A DNA stretch of 5,676 bases, taken from positions 1 to 5,676 of the forward strand of contig JAPLJL010000401.1 of assembly GCA_026388615.1 (NCBI GenBank). Reading direction: 5' to 3'. The position numbers were made by a program, and so were the translations under genes. Below are positions 1 through 4,971 of this stretch, in pieces. Position 1 is the first letter of the stretch. Each line of letters starts with the position of its first letter. This DNA is from Pseudomonadota bacterium. Its GTDB lineage: Bacteria; Desulfobacterota; JAPLJL01. The notes beneath the pieces are model-generated. The model did not search any database. It worked only from the letters and a program-made list of their open reading frames with translations, and was not told where the DNA came from.

Positions 1-37
1 TTATTTGCCAATTTACTATTTCACAAACTCACTGTTT

Positions 38-514
38 TCAGCCTTCAAAGTGCTTGAAATACCTGATGTCGGCGAGTTCTCCCTTGGTTTCCTTCTGCCA
101 CTCGACCTGGACCTTGATTCCCTCCTTGATATCCTGGGGCTCGATATCGGCAATCTGCATGAACAGGTTTGAGTCTGCCCCGTCAAGCTTGATGGCCCCG
201 ATGAAAATGGGCTCGTCCAGGTCCACGAATTTGCTCGAAGCGTCCAGCTGGACGTAGGCCTTGGTGAACCCGACCAGGATTCCCTTGCCTGAGAGCCTGA
301 CCAGGTCTTTTTCTTCGATCTTGGCGTCGCACTGGCCGCAACGGTTCCGGGGCGGGACATAGGTGTAGCCGCACCGCGGGCACTTGGCGGCCCAGATTTC
401 CTTCTGGGCCAGCGATTTGATGAATTTCTCCATTAAAATACCGGTGGACCAGCAGAACCCGGCCGCATAGGGCAGGGTGTTGGTCTCAATCGCCTGGATT
501 CTTTCCGCCTTCAT
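38..514 (-). CDS. Zn-ribbon OB-fold (DUF35) protein, second paralogue
   Basis: A 158-residue protein of the DUF35 type: an N-terminal helical part (about 1-43), a rubredoxin-like zinc ribbon, then an OB fold (about 73-140). The four zinc ligands are visible as C45-x2-C48 and C59-x2-C62, with a PPRN turn between the pairs. In characterised systems DUF35 proteins bind a thiolase-fold partner; in archaea the OB fold helps channel acyl-CoA, and in ChsH2 it completes an aldolase with Ltp2. The ATG at 514 has a GAGGAG ribosome site about 6 nt upstream, which supports this start. It is the last visible gene of the operon, 57 bp after the other DUF35 gene, with which it shares the helix-ribbon-OB layout and a DGADSN motif (111-116), so the two are paralogues. 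The acyl-CoA partner role is inferred from family and context; the substrate is unknown. Confidence 0.9.
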   Translation of the reverse strand: MKAERIQAIETNTLPYAAGFCWSTGILMEKFIKSLAQKEIWAAKCPRCGYTYVPPRNRCGQCDAKIEEKDLVRLSGKGILVGFTKAYVQLDASSKFVDLDEPIFIGAIKLDGADSNLFMQIADIEPQDIKEGIKVQVEWQKETKGELADIRYFKHFEG

Positions 515-571
515 TGGTATCTCCTCTCAGTTTTTGCCAATCCCTGAAAGTCCGAAAAATCTCCGCCCCGG

Positions 572-1081
572 TTATTCCTTGAGGGGCTCCACCCCTTCCA
601 GGTCGCTGAGCTTGCCCTCGGGGTTCTCCACGAAGACCGCTTTCACCCGCATGCCGATATGAACCTGCTCCGGGCTGGAGTTGAGCAGGATGGTGTTGAT
701 GTTGGAATCCGCGCCGTCGAAGCGGACAAAGACCGGGACCAGGATGGCGCCTTCCTGGATTATCCCGGCCTCGACCGGGTCTATCCCGATAATCTTATAC
801 TTGCCTTTCTCAATCGGGGGGCTGATTACGAAGCAGGTAATGGTGCCTTTGTGGCTCACCACCATCCTTTTGTCCATCCTCCGGTGACAGCGCCCGCAGA
901 TGTTCCGGGGCTGGACGATTACCTTGCCGCAGCCCGGGCAGAGGGAGCCGATGAGTTTTTTCTCCTTCAAACCGTCCACGTATTCCTGGAGCTGGGTGGA
1001 GCCTTTATAGCGATAGGCCCCGATGTTCCAGGAGCCTTCCACCATCATGGTCTCGCGTCTTTGGTCTTTAAGGTATGCCAT
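572..1081 (-). CDS. Zn-ribbon OB-fold (DUF35) protein, first paralogue
   Basis: A 169-residue DUF35 protein. Residues 1-45 form the N-terminal helical part, the zinc ribbon has ligands C48-x2-C51 and C62-x2-C65 around a QPRN turn, and the OB fold covers roughly 78-150 with a DGADSN motif at 122-127. An in-frame start at 1156 would lie inside the preceding thiolase-like gene and add a low-complexity proline-rich stretch. The ATG at 1081 is preferred because AGGAGG sits 7 nt upstream and the gene then begins 4 nt after the thiolase stop, as expected for translational coupling. By analogy with BbsA, ChsH2 and the archaeal thiolase/HMG-CoA synthase bridge protein, it should be a stable subunit of a thiolase-fold complex in the cytoplasm. 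Which of the two upstream thiolase-like proteins it pairs with cannot be told; adjacency favours the one ending at 1086. Confidence 0.9.
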   Translation of the reverse strand: MAYLKDQRRETMMVEGSWNIGAYRYKGSTQLQEYVDGLKEKKLIGSLCPGCGKVIVQPRNICGRCHRRMDKRMVVSHKGTITCFVISPPIEKGKYKIIGIDPVEAGIIQEGAILVPVFVRFDGADSNINTILLNSSPEQVHIGMRVKAVFVENPEGKLSDLEGVEPLKE

Positions 1082-1085
1082 GGTC

Positions 1086-2336
1086 CTACCTCCTGGGGGC
1101 GGGGGTTTCGCCCAGAACCGTAACGGTAACGTAATTGGTGACGCCGCCCCAGCCATGGGCCACGGCGTTCCGGACTTTCTTCGGCACCTGGTGGTCTTCG
1201 GCTTTTCCCATCACCTGTAAGCCGGCTTCCAGGATCCGCTGGAGGGCGGAGGAACCGATCGCGTTGGTCGCGTTCACTCCCCCCGAGGGATCGCAGGGCA
1301 TCCTCCCATTGATCTCGGTTTCGCCTTTCTCCAGAGCGATCCAGGCTTTCCCCTCGTCGAAGAGCCCGAGCTTCTCGGAGAAGAAGAGCTCCTGGCTGGG
1401 GACGGGCTGGTAGATCTCGGCCACGTCGATTTCCTGCTGGGGGTCCTTGATCCCGGCCTGCGCGTAGGCTTTCATCGCCGACAGCCGGCAGCCCATCTGC
1501 TCGGAGGGGTCGAGCACGCCGACCCCGCCGCCGCTTTCGCTCTGCATCTGGTTTTCCTCGTCCGAGTAGGAAGCCAGGCCCTTGACCCAGGCCGGGCGCT
1601 GGCACTTCTTGAGCGCGATGTCCTCGCAGGCGATCACGATCGCCGAGGCGCCGTCGCTCGCGGGGCAGACGTGACCCATACGGAAGGGATGGACGATTAC
1701 GTCGGTCTTATGGATATCCTCAGGGGTGCAGTTCGGCCATTGGAGATGAGCGTATTTGTTCCTGGCCGCGTTTCTCCGGCACTTGGCGGCTACCATGTCG
1801 AAATGCTCAGACCGGCAGCCGGAACGGTGCATGTAGAACCGGGCCTGGTAGGCGGCCACGCCGGCCGCGGCCCCGACCGCCGAAGTGGCCAGGAGATTTT
1901 TCATCGAGAGCCCGTAGCCGAAGGCATGGAAGAAGTTGGCGAGAGCCACGTGGAGCAGCCCGGTAGTAGCCCCGGCTTCCTTGCTGTCGGAGTGCTTTTC
2001 CCAGGCGGTGGCCACGACGATGTCGTAGAGCCCGGACATTACCGCGTAGAATCCCCCCTGGCCGACCGATCCGCCGGTGGTCCCACCGGTGGCGATCCGC
2101 AGTACCGGCTTACCCGGGGCCCCGATCCAGTCCCCGATCCAAAGCTCGGGTTGGGCTACCCCGCCGAAACCCTGCATGTTACCCACCACCAGGGCATTCA
2201 CTTCCTTCATGGAGACCTGGGCGTCTTCCAGGGCATTGTGAACCGCTTCCGAAACCAGTTCGGCCTGGCTCACATCCCGGCGCCGGCCGGAATGTTTGGT
2301 CTGGCCGCATCCGATGATTGCAGCGTTTCTAAGCAT
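1086..2336 (-). CDS. Thiolase-superfamily protein (SCP2/lipid-transfer type) lacking the usual catalytic residues
   Basis: A 416-residue, two-lobed thiolase-fold protein of the SCP2/lipid-transfer branch, usually annotated as acetyl-CoA acetyltransferase. The N lobe opens with AAIIGCGQT. The loop that carries the nucleophilic Cys in true thiolases reads ATGGTTGGS (82-90), with no Cys. The NEAF/HDxF box is EIYQPV (307-312), and the GHP motif is replaced by ATNAIG (356-361) after a conserved DPSGG (349-353). The late His survives in AHGWGG (393-398). Tyr309 falls where Ltp2-type aldolases have the Tyr of their IYD segment, so retro-aldol chemistry is one possibility. The start ATG overlaps the upstream stop by 1 nt (TAATG), with AGGAGG 9 nt before it inside the upstream gene. 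This and the following DUF35 gene point to a BbsAB- or Ltp2-ChsH2-like complex. Fold assignment is firm; the reaction is not known. Confidence 0.9.
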   Translation of the reverse strand: MLRNAAIIGCGQTKHSGRRRDVSQAELVSEAVHNALEDAQVSMKEVNALVVGNMQGFGGVAQPELWIGDWIGAPGKPVLRIATGGTTGGSVGQGGFYAVMSGLYDIVVATAWEKHSDSKEAGATTGLLHVALANFFHAFGYGLSMKNLLATSAVGAAAGVAAYQARFYMHRSGCRSEHFDMVAAKCRRNAARNKYAHLQWPNCTPEDIHKTDVIVHPFRMGHVCPASDGASAIVIACEDIALKKCQRPAWVKGLASYSDEENQMQSESGGGVGVLDPSEQMGCRLSAMKAYAQAGIKDPQQEIDVAEIYQPVPSQELFFSEKLGLFDEGKAWIALEKGETEINGRMPCDPSGGVNATNAIGSSALQRILEAGLQVMGKAEDHQVPKKVRNAVAHGWGGVTNYVTVTVLGETPAPRR

Positions 2337-3484
2337 TATCGGTCACCTCCTAGAATAAACACGGTGTTTTTCTGGGCACAGATTCCAAATTGTCCATGGG
2401 CCAGGGCCCGGGTTACCCCTAGGATCTGGTGGTTTTCGGCCTCCTCGCGGATCTGTTTGGCTGCTTCGATTACCCGGGTGAGCCCGGTAGCGCAGATGGG
2501 ATCGGCGGACAGCGCCCCGCCGCTCGGGTTGATCGGAATCTCCCCATCCAGGCCGGTCAGGCCCTTCTCGATCAGGACTTGGCCCCGTCCCTCCCGGGCG
2601 AGTCCCAGGGCTTCCGAGATCATCAGTTCCTCGTGGGCGAACCTTTCGGAAACCTCGAAAACGTCGATTTCCCGGTAGGGATCCTTAATCCCGGCCATCT
2701 CGTAGGCCTGGGCCGCCGCTTTCTGCAGCGATTCGAGCTGGGTCAGGTTCCGCTCCCGGAGATAATGATCCTGGCAGGTCCCGACCCCCTCGATCCACAC
2801 CGGTCGGTCCGTAATCTCACGCGCTTTTTCTTCGGAGGCGAGGATCAGGGCGCAGACCCCGTCGGTGATGGGCGGGATCATGAGCTCCCGGATGGGTTCG
2901 TAATAAATTTTGGAATTCAGGACCTCTTCCACGGTCAGGTCCGGCATTTTCCGGTGGGTGAGGGGATTGAGGGCGGCGTTGGCCAGGTTCTTGACTGAAA
3001 CCATGGCCACGGCTTCCTCGGGGACTGAGTATTTTTTCATATACATTCGGGCCTGGATGGCCGAGGCGGCGATGTCATTCAGCAAGCCCACTTGCCGGTC
3101 GAAAAGGGGATCCAAAGCGTAAAATAGAATCTGGTGGGGATTAATGGTGGAGGCCAGGGTATGAGCCTCGACGGTAACCACGTCGTGCGTCCCCGCCAGG
3201 ATCCGCATCAGCCCGTAAAGCAGGGCCCCGGTGCCGTCCTCCTCGACCTTGGACTCATCTTTCTGGTAGGCGCCCACGGCCATGGAAAGGAAGACATTGG
3301 AGATGGTTCTCCCGTCCAGGAAGTCGGAAGAGGCGGTGACCACGCTGTCTACTTCCTCCCGGAGAATCCCAGCGTGCCGGAGGGCGGCCTTCACTACGTC
3401 GAAGACCTGGTCCTCCCGGGTTCGGGGCACGTCGAATTGGTATTCGGACTGGGCGTACCCGACAATCGCGACCCTTCTTTGCAT
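2336..3484 (-). CDS. Thiolase-superfamily protein, first gene of the operon, lacking the usual catalytic residues
   Basis: A 382-residue thiolase-fold protein of the SCP2/lipid-transfer type. It begins MQRRVAIVGYAQ, a typical first strand of the family. The Cys-bearing loop is replaced by EEDGTG (81-86, no Cys). The NEAF/HDxF box is SERF (279-282). After an intact NPSGG (319-323), the usual GHPxGATG appears as ADPICATG (327-334), so the His is an Asp. The last conserved His is kept in ALAHG (360-364). The start is set by the ribosome site: AGGAGG abuts the first in-frame ATG (3490) but lies 6 nt before the ATG at 3484, so the latter is chosen. It is paralogous to the next gene, with shared AGIKDP and NPSGG/DPSGG surroundings, and is translationally coupled to it. 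It may be a non-catalytic or repurposed partner in a heteromeric acyl-CoA enzyme. The ordinary acetyl-CoA acetyltransferase label would be doubtful. Confidence 0.9.
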   Translation of the reverse strand: MQRRVAIVGYAQSEYQFDVPRTREDQVFDVVKAALRHAGILREEVDSVVTASSDFLDGRTISNVFLSMAVGAYQKDESKVEEDGTGALLYGLMRILAGTHDVVTVEAHTLASTINPHQILFYALDPLFDRQVGLLNDIAASAIQARMYMKKYSVPEEAVAMVSVKNLANAALNPLTHRKMPDLTVEEVLNSKIYYEPIRELMIPPITDGVCALILASEEKAREITDRPVWIEGVGTCQDHYLRERNLTQLESLQKAAAQAYEMAGIKDPYREIDVFEVSERFAHEELMISEALGLAREGRGQVLIEKGLTGLDGEIPINPSGGALSADPICATGLTRVIEAAKQIREEAENHQILGVTRALAHGQFGICAQKNTVFILGGDR

Positions 3485-3485
3485 T

Positions 3486-3493
3486 TCCATCCT
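3486..3493 (-). promoter_or_regulatory. Ribosome binding site that decides the start of the first thiolase-like gene
   Basis: On the minus strand the sequence reads AAGGAGG, then ATGGAAATG. The Shine-Dalgarno core touches the upstream ATG (3490), leaving no room for initiation there, but gives a 6-nt spacer to the ATG at 3484. This moves the start two codons downstream of the longest reading frame. Confidence 0.75.
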
Positions 3494-3505
3494 CCTTGGT
3501 TGAAC

Positions 3506-3530
3506 TTTTGCCTTTTAAATAAAGGCAAAA
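3506..3530. promoter_or_regulatory. Perfect inverted repeat in the leader of the thiolase operon (possible operator)
   Basis: Two 10-nt arms, TTTTGCCTTT and AAAGGCAAAA, flank a 5-nt centre. The right edge as transcribed lies 21 nt before the ATG at 3484 and just ahead of the ribosome site. A 10-bp perfect palindrome at this place would suit a dimeric repressor, for example of the TetR or GntR type, or an RNA hairpin near the RBS. It lacks a following T run and has only three GC pairs per arm, so it does not look like a terminator. The symmetry is seen directly; the regulatory role is inferred. Confidence 0.5.
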
Positions 3531-3586
3531 CAATCCTGACTAAACCGGGAATTCCTCCAAATCGGATCAATCAAATTGACTGAATT

Positions 3587-3614
3587 CTTTTATCATAGTT
3601 CCAAAGGAAGTCAA
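3587..3614 (-). promoter_or_regulatory. Candidate sigma70 promoter for the thiolase/DUF35 operon
   Basis: The minus strand shows TTGACT (3614-3609, 5 of 6 to the -35 consensus), a 16-nt spacer and TAAAAG (3592-3587, 4 of 6 to the -10 consensus). Transcription from here would give a leader of about 95 nt containing the inverted repeat at 3506-3530. The match is weak and the region is AT-rich, where such matches occur by chance. Confidence 0.25.
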
Positions 3615-3630
3615 TATCTCAGAGAAAAAA

Positions 3631-3821
3631 GCAGGGAGCAAGGAGCAGAGAGCAGCAAACCGATGAAAGGTGAAAAATCAAAGTCAAAAGTTCAAATGCC
3701 CAAGCCCAAATGTCAAATAAATGTCAAAGCCTAAATGTCAAAACGAAATAATAAACCGGATTTTTTTGAGTTTTTATTTTTTGAACTTTATTTGAACTTT
3801 GGATTTTGAAATTTGAACTTT
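3631..3821. repeat. Low-complexity intergenic repeat tract reaching into the end of argJ
   Basis: Three kinds of short repeat lie side by side. GAGCA occurs at 3636, 3643 and 3650, exactly 7 nt apart. AAATGTCAAA occurs three times (3708-3717, 3719-3728, 3733-3742). TTTGAACTTT occurs three times (3780-3789, 3791-3800, 3812-3821), with one inverted copy, AAAGTTCAAA, at 3687-3696. The outer parts therefore form a loose inverted repeat around a T-rich centre (about 3760-3780). The tract differs sharply in composition from the GC-rich coding DNA on both sides and supplies the last codons and the stop of argJ. The rest of the 3485-3787 spacer holds only the inverted repeat and promoter candidate listed separately; I see no gene or RNA in it. 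Confidence 0.7.
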
Positions 3822-4795
3822 GAACCCTGCCGGCCCGCCGCGGCGATGATCCGGCCCCAGTTTGGTTCCGCCCCGTAGATGGCGGTTTTCACCAGGGGCG
3901 AGTTGGCGATGGTTCGGGCCACCAAGTCGGCCTCCCGGGGATTCCGGGCGCCTTCAACTCTGATTTCCACCAGCTTGGTGCCCCCTTCGCCGTCCCGGAC
4001 GATCATTCTGGCCAGCTCTTTCAGGGTGTCCCCGATCAGGGATTCGACCTGGGATAAGGACCGCCCGCGGGGCACCGCATTACCGGCCAAACCATTGGCC
4101 AGGCAGAGAGCGGTGTCGTTGGTCGAGGTATCCCCATCCACGGTGATCCGGTTAAAACTCTCCTCCACCGCAGCTGTGAAAATCGGCTGGAGAAGACGGG
4201 AGGGGATGGCGAGATCGGTAAAAACGAAACCGAGCATCGTCGCCATGTTGGGCATGATCATCCCGGCGCCCTTGGCGGTTCCGAACAGGGTGATTTTCTT
4301 GCCGCCGATTATTTTCCGGGTATAGACCACTTTCGGGAAGGTATCGGTGGTGAGGATGGACTGGATAAAGTCAGGGGCCGTTTTCGGACTAAGGTTTTGG
4401 ACCAGGGCAGGGAGAGAATTCATCATCTTTTTAACCGGCAGGGTCATCCCGATCGTGCCGGTGGAAGCGATCAGGATGGAACCTGCGGGAGCCCCGAGGA
4501 TCCGGGCCAATTCGGAGGTCAGAAGATCAGCGTCGCGATATCCCTGACGGCCGGTGCAGGCATTGGCATAACCGCTGTTGACCAGGAGGGCCCGGGCCAT
4601 TCCCGAGCGGATCCGTTTTTGGGAAATAACCACGGGAGCCGCCTTGATCAGATTGGTGGTGAAGGCGCCGGCAACAGAGGCCGGGACCTCCGACCAGGCC
4701 AGTCCGAGGTCCAGGCGGTTTTCATACTTGATTCCGCACTTGACCGCGGCGAATTGAAAGCCCGGGACCGTCAATTTGGCCGAAACCATTTTCAT
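3788..4795 (-). CDS. argJ: Glutamate N-acetyltransferase ArgJ, C-terminally truncated
   Basis: ArgJ moves the acetyl group from N-acetylornithine to glutamate in the cyclic arginine pathway; some members also use acetyl-CoA. It is an Ntn-type enzyme that cuts itself before a Thr to give alpha and beta chains. Visible landmarks are GAFTTN (43-48), the oxyanion segment STGTIG (111-116), KGAGMI followed by PNMATML with the nucleophile Thr186, DGDTSTNDT (220-228) and YGAEPNWGRI (307-316). Residue 321 is the last that fits the family. It is followed by QGSKFKFQNPKFK, encoded by the adjacent repeat tract. ArgJ proteins are usually about 390-410 residues, so about 70 residues are missing, including the C-terminal segment known to help close the active site. 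No trace of that segment appears in the downstream spacer. The ATG at 4795 has GGGAG 6 nt upstream. Identity is sure; activity is doubtful and it may be a decaying gene. Confidence 0.9.
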   Translation of the reverse strand: MKMVSAKLTVPGFQFAAVKCGIKYENRLDLGLAWSEVPASVAGAFTTNLIKAAPVVISQKRIRSGMARALLVNSGYANACTGRQGYRDADLLTSELARILGAPAGSILIASTGTIGMTLPVKKMMNSLPALVQNLSPKTAPDFIQSILTTDTFPKVVYTRKIIGGKKITLFGTAKGAGMIMPNMATMLGFVFTDLAIPSRLLQPIFTAAVEESFNRITVDGDTSTNDTALCLANGLAGNAVPRGRSLSQVESLIGDTLKELARMIVRDGEGGTKLVEIRVEGARNPREADLVARTIANSPLVKTAIYGAEPNWGRIIAAAGRQGSKFKFQNPKFK

Positions 4796-4861
4796 TTCTA
4801 ACTCCCTAAGTGTTTTTCTTGTCCTGGATTTTCGAAATGTTTATTTAGGTTCAGATTTCTT

Positions 4862-4890
4862 ATTGTGAGAATTGGCTGCGAAAATGTAAA
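4862..4890 (-). promoter_or_regulatory. Candidate sigma70 promoter for argJ
   Basis: The minus strand has TTTACA (4890-4885, 5 of 6 to consensus), a 17-nt spacer and CACAAT (4867-4862, 4 of 6). It lies between the terminator of the upstream gene and the argJ start, the only place a dedicated promoter could be. I could not recognise a clear ArgR box nearby. Confidence 0.35.
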
Positions 4891-4915
4891 GAGCCTTATT
4901 TTCTTGCAGCTTTAT

Positions 4916-4944
4916 GCAAAAAGGGCGGCCATGGGGCCGCCCTT
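4916..4944 (-). terminator. Rho-independent terminator of the surface-protein gene
   Basis: A perfect 10-bp GC-rich stem (arms 4935-4944 and 4921-4930: AAGGGCGGCC and GGCCGCCCTT) closes a 4-nt loop. On the minus strand it is followed directly by a run of five T. It starts 27 nt after the TAG stop of the upstream gene, so it should end that transcript and leave argJ with its own promoter. Confidence 0.9.
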
Positions 4945-4971
4945 GGGCATAGGCGAATGATAATTAATTAT

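Noticed and set aside
1..37. Terminator or next gene after the last DUF35 gene
   Set aside because: No stem-loop with T run and no ribosome site with an open frame is visible in these bases; the operon may continue beyond the window.
659..1123. Plus-strand open frame of 154 codons opposite the first DUF35 gene
   Set aside because: The opposite strand encodes a zinc-ribbon protein with all four Cys ligands and a good ribosome site; this frame has no family features.
1082..1156. 25-residue upstream extension of the first DUF35 protein
   Set aside because: It lies within the end of the thiolase-like gene, is proline-rich, and the ATG at 1081 has an ideal AGGAGG at 7 nt.
1671..2678. Long plus-strand open frame (335 codons) opposite the two thiolase-like genes
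   Set aside because: It is antisense to two well-supported genes, spans their junction, is rich in Gly/Pro/Arg as expected of a GC-rich shadow frame, and shows no recognisable motif.
3485..3490. Upstream ATG at 3490 for the first thiolase-like gene
   Set aside because: The Shine-Dalgarno core abuts this ATG with no spacer, while the ATG at 3484 has a 6-nt spacer.
3750..3782. T-rich stretch downstream of argJ as a possible terminator
   Set aside because: The T runs are on the plus strand, opposite to transcription, and no GC-rich stem precedes them on either strand.
3631..3821. CRISPR array
   Set aside because: The repeated units are only 5-10 nt, lack constant spacers, occur in mixed orientation and have no cas gene nearby.
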